A stretch of 64,000 nt of DNA from Azomonas tarimensis (GCF_042648805.1 NZ_JBHRXZ010000003.1:62001-126000), one strand, 5' to 3'. Shown: positions 37,459-45,687, numbered from the stretch's first letter. Notes: generated from the letters alone by a model not told the origin. A program made the numbers and translations.

Positions 37459-37489
37459 GAAACCCGACGCCGCGAGGCTGTCGGGTTTC
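37459..37489 (-). terminator. Hairpin terminator or attenuator between ackA and pta
   Basis: GAAACCCGAC (37459-37468) pairs perfectly with GTCGGGTTTC (37480-37489) over an 11-base loop. A TTTC..TTC stretch follows on the minus strand. It may stop part of the transcription from ackA before pta. Confidence 0.75.
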
Positions 37490-37516
37490 AATTCAGCGCG
37501 GAGCGGCATGCGGACG

Positions 37517-38704
37517 TCAGGCGTCGAGCAGGGCCAGGGCGTCGAGGGCGATCTGGCGCTCTTCGTTGGTCGGCACGACCAGAACCCGCGGGCTACCCAC
37601 GGCCTGGATCTCGCCAGCGACGCCACGGGTGCAGCGGGCATTGGCTTCATCGTCGGCCTTGAAGCCGAGCAGCTTGAGGTGATCCAGGGTGCGCGCGCGA
37701 ACCACGGCGGAGTTTTCGCCGATACCGCCGGTGAAGACGAGGCCGTCCAGCTTGTCGAGGGCGCAGGCCATACCGGCCAGCGACTTGGCCAGGCGGTAGC
37801 AGAACACTTCGAAGGCCAGCATGGCGCCTTCATGGCCTTGCTTGCGGGCTTCGGTCAGGGTGCGCATGTCGTTGGACAGCCCCGACAGACCCTTCAGGCC
37901 GCTCTCCTTGTTGAGCATGTTGTCGATCTTGGCCAGATCCCAGCCCAGGGTGTTGTGCAGGAAGTTGTGCAGGCTCGGGTCGATGTCGCCGCTGCGGGTG
38001 CCCATCACCAGGCCTTCCAGCGGGGTCAGGCCCATGCTGGTGTCGCGGCTTTCGCCATTGACCACGGCGCAGGTGGAGCAGCCGTTGCCCAGGTGGGCGA
38101 CCAGCCAGCTGGAATTTTCCACTGGCACGCCGGCCATCTCGGCGGCGCGCTTGCTGACGAAACGGTGGCTGGTGCCGTGGAAGCCGTAGCGGCGCACGCC
38201 GTGTTCCTTGTAGAGAATGTCCGGCACCGCATAGCGGTAGGCGTGCTCGGGCATGGTCTGGTGGAAGGCGGTGTCGAACACGCCGACCTGCGGCAGGCGC
38301 GGGAACAGGTTCATGGCGGCGTGGATGCCGCTCAGGTTGGCCGGGTTGTGCAGCGGAGCGAGCTGGATGTTGGCTTCGATGCCGGCCAGGGTTTCCTCGT
38401 TGAGCAGGGTTGAGGCGAAGAACTTCTCGCCACCATGCACCACGCGGTGACCGATGCCGTCCAGGTGACCGCCCGCGGCTTCTTCGACGCGCGGCAGAAT
38501 CTGGGCCAGGGCGGCCTGGTGATCGGCATCCGGTACGTTGACACTCTCTTTGCCTGCCGTGCTCTCGAAGTGGATGACGGCTTCAGGGCTACCCAGTCGC
38601 TCGGCCAGGCCTTGCAGGGGAAAAGACGATTGACCTTCGTTTACCAGCGCGAACTTGATCGACGAGCTGCCACAGTTGATCACCAGAATATTGCGACTAG
38701 GCAT
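37517..38704 (-). CDS. ackA: Acetate kinase AckA
   Basis: A 395-residue kinase that makes ATP and acetate from acetyl phosphate. It starts RNILVINCGSSSIKFALVN (adenine-phosphate motif), and HRVVHGGEKF, VFDTAFHQTMPEHAYRYAVP, YGFHGTSHRFVS and FTGGIGENSAVVR are the family's conserved blocks. Length is normal (E. coli 400). With pta it forms the reversible acetate pathway; ackA is first in this operon. Confidence 0.97.
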   Translation of the reverse strand: MPSRNILVINCGSSSIKFALVNEGQSSFPLQGLAERLGSPEAVIHFESTAGKESVNVPDADHQAALAQILPRVEEAAGGHLDGIGHRVVHGGEKFFASTLLNEETLAGIEANIQLAPLHNPANLSGIHAAMNLFPRLPQVGVFDTAFHQTMPEHAYRYAVPDILYKEHGVRRYGFHGTSHRFVSKRAAEMAGVPVENSSWLVAHLGNGCSTCAVVNGESRDTSMGLTPLEGLVMGTRSGDIDPSLHNFLHNTLGWDLAKIDNMLNKESGLKGLSGLSNDMRTLTEARKQGHEGAMLAFEVFCYRLAKSLAGMACALDKLDGLVFTGGIGENSAVVRARTLDHLKLLGFKADDEANARCTRGVAGEIQAVGSPRVLVVPTNEERQIALDALALLDA

Positions 38705-39023
38705 CGGTGCTCCTTGGAGAGGTGATTGAAGTTGTTATCAGTCCTTGTCATCCCGCTTCGTCGCAGTCAAACGTCCGTGCCTCCTGCACCTCAATCGCAA
38801 CAGTGTCCTGTCGTGAAAACGTCATCCAGACTGCCATGCGGGCAAATTTGATGGGATTCTTACACTTTTCGGGGGCTCTGGAAGTCCTCCAAAGGTTGTA
38901 CATGTGCGGTTAAATCGTTCAGCTTTTTTCAGCGTCCCTTTCCGCTTATCGGGTCGCCGATTCGCGTTCAGCACGGTGGGCAGTTACACTTTTCCCTCAT
39001 TCATTCAACCGAAGGGCAAATCC
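38705..39023. other. Divergent control region between ackA and slyD
   Basis: About 319 bases that must hold the ackA (minus) and slyD (plus) promoters. The part from about 38840 to 38930 is richer in A and T than its surroundings. I see no confident -35/-10 pair, terminator or small gene; an open frame at 38707-38913 lacks a ribosome site and homology. Confidence 0.6.
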
Positions 39024-39509
39024 ATGCAGATCGCCGCTCAGAAAGCCGTCTCGATCGACTACACGCTTACCAACGATGCCGGCGAGGTGATCGACAGTTC
39101 GGCCGGTGGAGCCCCGCTGGCCTATCTGCACGGTGCCGGTAACATCATCCCCGGGCTCGAGCGCGCCCTCGAAGGCAAGTCCAGCGGTGAACGCGTCCAG
39201 GTGTCGGTAGAGCCGGCCGAAGCCTACGGTGAATACAGCCCGGAGCTCGTGGCCACGCTCAATCGTGCGATGTTCGAAGGGGTCGATGAGCTGGAAGTCG
39301 GGATGCAGTTTCATGCCTCCGCTCCGGACGGCAGCATGCAGATCGTGACCATCCGCGACCTGGAAGGCGATGATGTCATCGTCGATGGCAATCATCCGCT
39401 GGCGGGCCAGCGCCTGAACTTCGACGTGACAGTGGTCGAGGTGCGTGACGCCAATGCAGAGGAAATCGCCCACGGGCACATCCATGGTGAAGGTGGCCAC
39501 CACCACTGA
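39024..39509 (+). CDS. slyD: SlyD-type FKBP peptidyl-prolyl isomerase
   Basis: A 161-residue cytosolic prolyl isomerase and chaperone. The FKBP part (residues 1-70 and 125-145) is interrupted by the insert-in-flap chaperone domain (about 70-125), as in SlyD. AYLHGAGNIIPGLERALEGK is the FKBP core, and EAYGEYSPELVATL opens the insert. The C-terminus is a short metal-binding tail HGHIHGEGGHHH, much shorter than E. coli's, so nickel binding may be limited. The ATG at 39024 with GAAGGG upstream was chosen over a longer open frame. Confidence 0.93.
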   Translation: MQIAAQKAVSIDYTLTNDAGEVIDSSAGGAPLAYLHGAGNIIPGLERALEGKSSGERVQVSVEPAEAYGEYSPELVATLNRAMFEGVDELEVGMQFHASAPDGSMQIVTIRDLEGDDVIVDGNHPLAGQRLNFDVTVVEVRDANAEEIAHGHIHGEGGHHH

Positions 39510-39562
39510 TCGCCCAGACCCACTCGATGCGCTTCCCCGGTGGAGCGCATGCGGAGGTCAGC

Positions 39563-40048
39563 ATGAAAGCCTTTCATGAAATGCGACTGCCTGCGCTGGG
39601 TGGCCACGAGAGCCTGTCGATGGAGGCTTTTCGTGGCCGGGTCGTGCTGGTGGTGAACGTGGCGTCCAATTGCGGACTGACACCTCAGTACGCCGGTCTG
39701 GAAAAACTGCATCAGCTCTATCGCGACCGCGGTTTTGCGGTGCTGGGCGTGCCCAGCAACGACTTCGCTGGCCAGGAGCCTGGCAACGACGACGAGATCC
39801 GCTCGTTCTGCAGCGTTAACTATGGGGTGACTTTCCCCATGACGTCCAAGCTCGAAGTCAACGGCGTCCATCGCGATGGCCTTTACGCGTGGCTGGCGGG
39901 CGAGGGAGCAGCCTTTCCCGGAGACATCACCTGGAATTTTGAAAAGTTTCTGATCGGTCGGGACGGCAAGGTACTGGCGCGTTTCTCGCCCCGTACTTCT
40001 CCCGACGACCAGGCACTTCTCGAGGCGATCGAGGCTGCTCTGGTCTGA
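39563..40048 (+). CDS. gpx: Glutathione peroxidase-family thiol peroxidase
   Basis: A 161-residue peroxidase of the non-selenium glutathione-peroxidase family. The catalytic tetrad is visible: Cys in VNVASNCGLTPQY (Cys37), Gln in NDFAGQEPG, and Trp-Asn in ITWNFEKFLIG. It reduces hydrogen or organic peroxides, usually with thioredoxin. The ATG at 39563 has GGAGG upstream. The slyD-gpx-cysZ order is known in Pseudomonas. Confidence 0.94.
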   Translation: MKAFHEMRLPALGGHESLSMEAFRGRVVLVVNVASNCGLTPQYAGLEKLHQLYRDRGFAVLGVPSNDFAGQEPGNDDEIRSFCSVNYGVTFPMTSKLEVNGVHRDGLYAWLAGEGAAFPGDITWNFEKFLIGRDGKVLARFSPRTSPDDQALLEAIEAALV

Positions 40049-40143
40049 CCGGCTCGGAGTGGTCGGGCAGGAGTCGCTCCGCACTGGCCAAGACCCGCCA
40101 AGGGTGCCGCAGCCGACATGTCCTGACTGTGGAGCAAGCAACA

Positions 40144-40893
40144 ATGTCCCCACCCGTATTGTCCGGCCCTCGGTACCTGAGAGAAGGGTTGCGGCTGGTC
40201 CTGAGCCCGGGGCTTCGGCTCTTCGTGATCATCCCCGTGACGATCAACCTGCTGTTGTTCGCCGGGCTGGTGTATTTCGCGGTCAGCCAGTTCCGTGGCT
40301 GGGTGGAAGGGTTGATGCCCAGCCTGCCTGCCTGGCTGGCGTTTCTCGAATACCTGTTGTGGCCCCTGTTCGTGCTGCTGGTTCTGGTGATGGTATTTTT
40401 CACCTTTACCCTGGTGGCCAATCTGATTGCAGCGCCCTTCAACGGCTTCCTGTCGGAAAAGGTCGAGGTGATGGTGCGCGGCGACGACGCGGCGCCGCCG
40501 TTTCGCTGGGCCGAACTGCTGGCCATGCTGCCACGCACCATTGGCCGCGAGCTCCGCAAGCTCGGTTATTTTCTGCCACGGGCTGCGGCCCTGCTGGTGC
40601 TCTCGTTCATTCCTGTGCTCAACCTCCTGGCGGCCCCCCTCTGGCTGCTGTTCGGCGCCTGGATGATGGCGGTGCAATACATCGATTATCCGGCGGACAA
40701 CCACAAGATGGGCTGGAACGAGATGATGGGGTGGCTACGCCAGCGGCGCATGCGCAGCCTTGGCTTTGGCGCGGTGACCTACGCCGCGCTGCTGGTGCCG
40801 CTGGTGAATCTGCTCATCATGCCGGCGGCGGTGGCCGCCGCCACGCTGATGTGGATGGAAGAGCATGATCAACGACCACGGCTGGTGCATTGA
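40144..40893 (+). CDS. cysZ: CysZ family sulfate transporter
   Basis: A 249-residue inner-membrane protein of the CysZ/EI24 family, which mediates sulfate uptake for cysteine synthesis. Hydrophobic stretches occur at about 28-50, 68-92, 148-180 and 210-235, and the YIDYPADNHKMGWNEMMGWL block is the family's signature. A GTG 15 bases upstream is in frame, but GGAG (40131-40134) positions the ATG at 40144. It converges with the HopJ-like gene one base after its stop. Confidence 0.92.
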   Translation: MSPPVLSGPRYLREGLRLVLSPGLRLFVIIPVTINLLLFAGLVYFAVSQFRGWVEGLMPSLPAWLAFLEYLLWPLFVLLVLVMVFFTFTLVANLIAAPFNGFLSEKVEVMVRGDDAAPPFRWAELLAMLPRTIGRELRKLGYFLPRAAALLVLSFIPVLNLLAAPLWLLFGAWMMAVQYIDYPADNHKMGWNEMMGWLRQRRMRSLGFGAVTYAALLVPLVNLLIMPAAVAAATLMWMEEHDQRPRLVH

Positions 40894-41238
40894 TCACCGA
40901 GACCGGCGGCTCAGCGGAGCGGTCTCGAAGCGCACGCCCTCCAGTCCGCTTTCGATCAACGCACGGATGTTGCGGTGGTCTTCGCCTCCAGGATTCGTCT
41001 TTACCGCACGGTAATGCTCGCCGAAGGCCAGCAGCGCTTCTTCGGTGGAAAAGCCTTCGAGCTGCGCCAGGCCGAGGGTCTTGCACGATCCCTCGTTCTC
41101 GCCTGCGGCGTTGTGCAGCTCTCCATTGGCAAAGCTGCTGGGACGGTAGTCATAGCCGTCGGCAATGAACGCCAGGGTGTCGCTGAAGGGATGCTCGGGA
41201 TCGCGCAAGCGGGCGCGAAAGTCGGTCAGGGTGATCAT
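40894..41238 (-). CDS. HopJ-family protein
   Basis: A 114-residue protein of the HopJ family, first described as a type III effector candidate in P. syringae but common in non-pathogenic bacteria. Recognisable blocks are FIADGYDYRPSSFANGELHN, AGENEGSCKTLGLAQLE and LLAFGEHYRAV. No secretion signal is evident, and there is no type III system in the window, so an effector role here is unlikely. Its ATG overlaps the DUF1244 stop by four bases, so the two are co-translated. Confidence 0.88.
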   Translation of the reverse strand: MITLTDFRARLRDPEHPFSDTLAFIADGYDYRPSSFANGELHNAAGENEGSCKTLGLAQLEGFSTEEALLAFGEHYRAVKTNPGGEDHRNIRALIESGLEGVRFETAPLSRRSR

Positions 41239-41528
41239 GGCTGCTGGCCTTTTTCGAAAGCGGCAAGTTGTTCGGGGGGCGCGTCCTTCTGGTACCGGCT
41301 CTTCCATTCGGCATAGGGCATGCCGTAGATCTCGTCACGCGCCTGGTTCATGTCCACATCAAGCTCCAGATCCTCGGCGGCAGCCTTGTACCACTTGGCA
41401 AGGCAGTTGCGGCAAAACCCCGAGAGGTTCATGAGGTCGATGTTCTGCACGTCCGGTCGACTGCGCAGATGCTGTACCAGGCGGCGGAAAACGGCGGCTT
41501 CGAGTTCGATACGTTGTTGCTCGTCCAT
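41235..41528 (-). CDS. DUF1244 family protein
   Basis: A 97-residue soluble protein of the DUF1244 family. The conserved core is AAVFRRLVQHLRSRPDVQNI followed by DLMNLSGFCRNCLAKWYK (Cys35, Cys38), and DEIYGMPYAEWKSRYQ. The CxxC pair suggests metal binding or redox, but no function is known. A frame runs 45 codons further upstream without homology; the ATG at 41528 is the family start. The ATGA overlap with the HopJ-like gene is characteristic of a two-gene unit. Confidence 0.88.
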   Translation of the reverse strand: MDEQQRIELEAAVFRRLVQHLRSRPDVQNIDLMNLSGFCRNCLAKWYKAAAEDLELDVDMNQARDEIYGMPYAEWKSRYQKDAPPEQLAAFEKGQQP

Positions 41529-41661
41529 GCGTCGGGCCTCGGTCGGTCGGTGGTGGCGGCGATCATAACCGTTGGCCCCGGGTCGGCCAACGCCGGAGCT
41601 CGAGGAACTTTTGCCCCGTCCTGGCCCTCGGCAGAGAACCGATACTCTGCGAGGAACGGCC

Positions 41662-42033
41662 ATGTCGATTGGAAAACATCACTGGGTGATTGCCGAAGGC
41701 TTTATCCCGGAAAAGGGTCCACGCCCAGACGACCCGAAGCTCAGCAGCCACGAGACGGCTTGCATCCTCAATGCTGGAGACCAGCAGGCGAGCATCGAAC
41801 TCACGCTCTATTTCAGCGACCGCGAGCCTGCAGGCCCCTATCGGATCATGGTGCCGCCGCGACGTACCTTGCATCTGCGCTTCGATGATCTGACAGATCC
41901 CGAGCCCCTGCCGCGTGAGACCGATTACGCCAGCGTATTCGTTTCAGACGTGCCGGTGGTGGTGCAGCACACCCGCCTCGATGCGCGCGCCGCCGACCTG
42001 GCATTGATGACCAGCCTGGCTTGGAGCAGCTGA
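41662..42033 (+). CDS. Sensory-rhodopsin-transducer (ASRT) family protein
   Basis: A 123-residue soluble protein similar to Anabaena sensory rhodopsin transducer: GKHHWVIAEGFIPEKGP at the start, ETACILNAGDQQASIELTLY and GPYRIMVPPRRTLHLRFDDL in the beta-rich core, VFVSDVPVVVQHTRLDAR near the end. The Anabaena protein is a tetramer that carries a light signal from a rhodopsin and may bind DNA or carbohydrate. No rhodopsin gene is present here, so the partner and role are unknown. The start at 41662 has GAGG upstream. Confidence 0.85.
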   Translation: MSIGKHHWVIAEGFIPEKGPRPDDPKLSSHETACILNAGDQQASIELTLYFSDREPAGPYRIMVPPRRTLHLRFDDLTDPEPLPRETDYASVFVSDVPVVVQHTRLDARAADLALMTSLAWSS

Positions 42034-42043
42034 CCTGCTCGGT

Positions 42044-42418
42044 TCAATCGCGGTGCGCGGTCAGGGTGATCGACACCGATTCGGCGAAGCGCAGCGCGTG
42101 GGGCTTGTCCACTTCCACCTCGGCGTAGCGGACTGCCGGATGCACCATGATCAGATCGAGGATTTCCTGGGTGAGGCGCTCGAGCAGGGCGAAGCGATTG
42201 CCTTCGACATGCTGGATGATCGCCTTGGTGATGGTGCGGTAGTTGAGGGCGTGCTCGATCTCGTTGACCTGCACCGCATCGGAAGCAGGGTAGAGAATGG
42301 TGAGGTTGATCAGCACGTCCTGCCGATTGTTTATCTCTTCTTCCTTGATACCTATGTAGGTACGCAGGCTCAGGTCCTTGACGCGGATACGCGCCATTCC
42401 AGGGTCCAGTCTCGGCAT
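42044..42418 (-). CDS. folX: Dihydroneopterin triphosphate 2'-epimerase FolX
   Basis: A 124-residue tunnelling-fold enzyme that epimerises dihydroneopterin triphosphate to the monapterin form. The FolB/FolX core is present: ARIRVKDLSLRTYIGIKEEE, NRQDVLINLTILYP, NYRTITKAIIQHVEGNRFAL and LERLTQEILDL. It lies 13 bases after folM on the same strand. In Pseudomonas the FolX-FolM pair supplies tetrahydromonapterin, the cofactor of phenylalanine hydroxylase. Confidence 0.92.
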   Translation of the reverse strand: MPRLDPGMARIRVKDLSLRTYIGIKEEEINNRQDVLINLTILYPASDAVQVNEIEHALNYRTITKAIIQHVEGNRFALLERLTQEILDLIMVHPAVRYAEVEVDKPHALRFAESVSITLTAHRD

Positions 42419-42431
42419 GGTGTCTCCAGGA

Positions 42432-43139
42432 TCAGATCAGGTGGCGTCCGCCATTCAGCGGCAGGATGGCGCCGGTGATGTAGGGATTATCCAGCAGGTA
42501 GCGCAGCGTCTGGTAGAGCACCTCGAAACCGGGCGCGATGCCCAGGGCGGACTTGGCCAGCGCCTCGCGCCGGTAGCTCTGGCCGTCATCGGGCTGGAAC
42601 TCGAGCAGTGCGGGGGCGATGGCGTTCACCTTGATCCCTGGTGCGAATCGCTTGGCGAACGACAGGGTAAGGTTGTCCAGCGCCGCCTTGCTTGCGGCAT
42701 AGGCGATGTGCCGGGCGCTGCCGACGCGGGTGACATCGTCGCTCAGGTGGACGATGTCCGCCGGCCCGCCGTGGCCCAGCAGGTCGGCGCAATGCAGGTT
42801 GATCAGGTAGGGCGCGGCGACATGCACCTGCATCATGCTGTGCAGGGTGTTGGGGTCAGGCGCACAGGGCTCGGCCATCCAGTCGGAGGCGTTATGCACG
42901 ATCGCCCGCAACCGGTCGGTGCTGGCCTTCAGCGCATCGATGAAGTCGAGGACGCCCTGGTCGCTGGCAAAGTCAGCCTGCAGCGCGATGGCGCCGCGCT
43001 GGCGGAGGCGCTGTACGGCTTCGCGCTCGGTGCGGTAGCTGATGATTATTGGCTGCCCTTCATCCAGCAGCCGCTCGGCGCAGTGCAGGCCCGCCCGCCG
43101 AGCCGCACCAGTGATCAGAATGGGAGCCCTTTGCATCAT
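42432..43139 (-). CDS. folM: Dihydromonapterin reductase FolM
   Basis: A 235-residue short-chain dehydrogenase. The NADPH motif is TGAARRAGLHCAERLL (TGxxRxxG), VHNASDW follows, and the catalytic residues are Ser (about 137, LSDDV) and YAASKAALDNL (Tyr-x-x-x-Lys). TGAILPLNGGRHLI is the C-terminal FolM feature. It reduces dihydromonapterin to the tetrahydro form. It is upstream of folX in the same operon. Confidence 0.92.
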   Translation of the reverse strand: MMQRAPILITGAARRAGLHCAERLLDEGQPIIISYRTEREAVQRLRQRGAIALQADFASDQGVLDFIDALKASTDRLRAIVHNASDWMAEPCAPDPNTLHSMMQVHVAAPYLINLHCADLLGHGGPADIVHLSDDVTRVGSARHIAYAASKAALDNLTLSFAKRFAPGIKVNAIAPALLEFQPDDGQSYRREALAKSALGIAPGFEVLYQTLRYLLDNPYITGAILPLNGGRHLI

Positions 43140-43171
43140 CGAACGGTGCCGGAGAAGAGTGGCCGGACAGC

Positions 43172-43795
43172 TTACACCAGATCTTCGGGGAGCTCGGATT
43201 CGAGTTCCGGATGCAGTCGCCGATGCTGGCTAAACAGGAAGCGACGCAGGCGCTCGGTGTCCTGCTCCTCGGAAAACTCCACCTCATAGGCGGTCAGCCC
43301 GCTCTTGGTTTCGCGTACCCGGTGGGCGCTGATGGGCATCGCTTCGCCGTCAGGCAGCGGCAGGTGCAGATGGAAGTGTTCCGGTGGGCTGTTGTGCAGG
43401 TTGCCGACCAGCAGGCCGTTCGGTGACAGCTCATGGACGCGCAGTGCGCTCTTGCCGCCGTCCGCCTCGAGGAGGGGCAGGGGCCTTTTCAGTTGGAGCC
43501 GCCAGGCGCGCATCTTCGGCCCGGTTTCGTAGATGGTCGGGGCGGAGAGTTCGATGTGCTGGCTATGGAATTCATCCTCCACCAGCTGCAATTGAAATGA
43601 CAGGCAGAATCGGCCCGTTTCGGCTTCGAGCGACAGCCGCGAGTTGGCGGCCAGGCGTGCCAGCAACTCAGTGGCTTGCCAGTTGCCTTCGATCTTGAAG
43701 CTGGGGCTGCTGCTCTGCCTGTGGGCAGGCTCCTCGTTGGCGAGTTCAGCCAGGTAAGCCTGTTCCTCACTCGTGAGAATACTGTCCGGAACCAT
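43172..43795 (-). CDS. PilZ-like domain protein
   Basis: A 207-residue soluble protein. The C-terminal half (about 105-200) resembles PilZ: RVHELSPNGLLVGNL takes the place of the D/NxSxxG motif, then FHLHLPLPDGEAMPISAHRV, AYEVEFSEEQDTERLRRFLFSQHR. I do not find a clear RxxxR c-di-GMP motif before it, so binding of c-di-GMP is doubtful. The N-terminal half (FKIEGNWQATELLARLAANS onwards) looks like a YcgR-type accessory domain but is not assigned. The ATG at 43795 fits; an open frame extends further without homology. Confidence 0.65.
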   Translation of the reverse strand: MVPDSILTSEEQAYLAELANEEPAHRQSSSPSFKIEGNWQATELLARLAANSRLSLEAETGRFCLSFQLQLVEDEFHSQHIELSAPTIYETGPKMRAWRLQLKRPLPLLEADGGKSALRVHELSPNGLLVGNLHNSPPEHFHLHLPLPDGEAMPISAHRVRETKSGLTAYEVEFSEEQDTERLRRFLFSQHRRLHPELESELPEDLV

Positions 43796-43913
43796 GGCGT
43801 CTCCCTCCGATAGTCGCGGCCCTCTATGGCCTGCCCCGATTGGACCGGGTAGCGAAGGGAAAGTGCCATCAGTGCTACAGGCCGTCAGTCTTCGGCCTTT
43901 CCAAAGCGGTTCG

Positions 43914-44504
43914 TCAGGCGCTGGAGGCGGAGGATTCCACCTCCCTCGCATGGCTCATCAGGGCAGGGTAGAACTGACGGAAATCCTCGCTGAGCGGCAG
44001 GTACAGTCGTTCGAGGTCAGCCATTCCAGCGATCAGCGCCTCGGGGCGCGACAGTCGCCGGCTCATGTTGGCCAGCACCTGTTCCAGCACCTTGAAGTCC
44101 CGGTAACTGCCAAGCCAGTCGTGACGTGCCATGCGCGGGGCAATGTCGGCGAGCTTGCCGGGCAGGGCGGGTTGCGCCAGCAGCAGGCGGTACATGCGAG
44201 ATGTGAAGGTCCCCAGTGGCTCGTCAGCGTATTCAGCCCAATCGCGGGCCAGGCAGTGGTCGAAAAACAGGTCGATCAGAATGCCGGCGTAGCGGCGGCG
44301 AGCGCCAGGAAAGCGGCTGCGGGCATGAAGAACCAAGGAGTGGGTATCGGTAAAGGCGTCGATTCGCCGGTGCAGGCGGATACCCCGTTCGATGGGCGCC
44401 GGCCAGGCGCCACGAAGCGGCCCCTTGACGAAATCTCCGTAGAGGCCGCCGAGCTGCGCGTCCGGCTCGGGGCCGGCCAGGTGCAGGTGAGCGAGGTAAT
44501 TCAT
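43914..44504 (-). CDS. acpH: Acyl-carrier-protein phosphodiesterase AcpH
   Basis: A 196-residue enzyme of the DUF479/HD-fold family that removes 4'-phosphopantetheine from acyl carrier protein. MNYLAHLHLA followed by LGGLYGDFVKGPLRG is the family's start, with conserved GIRLHRRIDAFTDTH (His-rich metal site) and LIDLFFDHCLARDW. The ATG at 44504 is supported by this start; an open frame extends 25 codons upstream. The gene is monocistronic. Confidence 0.92.
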   Translation of the reverse strand: MNYLAHLHLAGPEPDAQLGGLYGDFVKGPLRGAWPAPIERGIRLHRRIDAFTDTHSLVLHARSRFPGARRRYAGILIDLFFDHCLARDWAEYADEPLGTFTSRMYRLLLAQPALPGKLADIAPRMARHDWLGSYRDFKVLEQVLANMSRRLSRPEALIAGMADLERLYLPLSEDFRQFYPALMSHAREVESSASSA

Positions 44505-44617
44505 GCGGACGCCTGACTTCGTTGATTGAGGGCTTAAGTCTTTGTAGTTGACCTGCGTCACCCTGCCGGATCTGCACAATTAGGATACTGCGTCGGTTCC
44601 CCTGTGAGGTTCAACCC

Positions 44618-45412
44618 ATGCGCCGCGATCCGATTGTGCTGTTCGATAACGGTACACACCAATGTGTGATGTTCGATAACCTGGTTACCGGCGACGGGGT
44701 GCAATCCAACCAGTTCCTGATCACCGACAACGAGCAATACCTGTTGCTCGATCCGGGTGGCGACCTCACCTATACGCCGCTTTCCCTGGAGTTGTCCAAG
44801 CATATTCCGGTTCAGGACCTGACCTACATCTTCGCCTCGCACCAGGACCCGGACATCATCGCCTCGCTGGACAAGTGGCTCCTGCATACGCGCTGCAAGG
44901 TGATCTGCTCCAAGCTCTGGGCCAGATTCCTGCCTCACCTGACCGCCAACTACCTGGCTGTAAGCCACGGCATCTCCACCTATGACCGAGTTATCGCCCT
45001 GCCTGACCGCGGCATGACCTTTCCCCTGGGGCGCAGCAAGCTGTGCGCGGTGCCGGCGCACTTCCTGCACTCGGTGGGCAACTTCCATCTCTACGATCCG
45101 GTTTCCAAGATCCTGTTCTCCGGGGACATGGGCGCCAGTCTGGTGGACGACGCCTCGGCCGTGAAGGATTTCAGCAGCCACATCCAGTACATGGACGGCT
45201 TCCATCGCCGCTACATGGCAAGCAACAACGCCTGCCGTCTATGGGTGAACATGGTGCGCAAGATGGACGTCGAGATGATCGTGCCACAGCACGGCCGATC
45301 CTTTGTCGGCAAGGAAATGATCAACGCGTTTCTGGACTGGGTGGAAACGCTCGAGTGCGGCCTGGACGTGCTGACCCAGGACGACTACACGCTGCCGCGT
45401 CTGGGAGCATGA
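44618..45412 (+). CDS. Metallo-beta-lactamase-fold diiron protein (ODP-like)
   Basis: A 264-residue soluble protein with the MBL fold of flavodiiron proteins and the oxygen-binding diiron protein (ODP) family, but without a flavodoxin domain. Candidate iron ligands are H75, D77 and D79 in HQDPDI (instead of HxHxDH or HxExDH), His in VPAHFLHSVGNF, Asp in LFSGDMGASLVDD and His in VPQHGRS. ODP proteins bind O2 reversibly or reduce it and can act in oxygen sensing. No partner gene for electron transfer is next to it, so a sensor or O2-scavenging role is only inferred. Confidence 0.82.
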   Translation: MRRDPIVLFDNGTHQCVMFDNLVTGDGVQSNQFLITDNEQYLLLDPGGDLTYTPLSLELSKHIPVQDLTYIFASHQDPDIIASLDKWLLHTRCKVICSKLWARFLPHLTANYLAVSHGISTYDRVIALPDRGMTFPLGRSKLCAVPAHFLHSVGNFHLYDPVSKILFSGDMGASLVDDASAVKDFSSHIQYMDGFHRRYMASNNACRLWVNMVRKMDVEMIVPQHGRSFVGKEMINAFLDWVETLECGLDVLTQDDYTLPRLGA

Positions 45413-45687
45413 ACGTCTTGCGACAAACCGGATGGGAACTCGGCTCGGTTTGTCAAAGCCTATAGCTGCAAGGCATCCTCCGAAGGTTGCCCGACTCCCG
45501 CCAGACGCGGGAGCGAGATTCAGCTCTGGAGGTTACATGCGCGGTATGCCAGTTGTGCGAGTCGTTCTGGCGGCTCGGGGTGAATTCTTCCGTCGGTGTC
45601 CGGTGGCCCAGCCGGGTCGCTGATGCGACGCTCCGGTTCTCTAGGCTGCGGGGAGTTCGCCGCTGTCCGCTGCAAAGGGCTGTCCGC
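45413..45687. other. Intergenic region with two short inverted repeats
   Basis: About 275 bases between the ODP-like gene and the PLD gene. GACAAACCG (45422-45430) pairs with CGGTTTGTC (45446-45454), and CTCCCGC (45495-45501) with GCGGGAG (45507-45513). Neither has a T run. No tRNA or ribosome-bound small ORF was found; the first repeat may end the upstream gene. Confidence 0.6.

Noticed and set aside
38707..38913. A 68-codon frame upstream of slyD
   Set aside because: No ribosome site, no homology and unusual composition; it lies in the expected promoter region.
40894..41238. HopJ-like gene as evidence of a pathogenicity island
   Set aside because: Family members occur widely outside pathogens; composition and neighbours are ordinary, and no type III genes are present.
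41662..42033. Light-sensing operon around the rhodopsin-transducer homologue
   Set aside because: No rhodopsin, carotenoid or bacteriophytochrome gene is in the window.
45413..45687. Possible tRNA or small RNA between the ODP-like and PLD genes
   Set aside because: The inverted repeats do not form a cloverleaf and no T-arm or anticodon arm is visible; left as an intergenic region.
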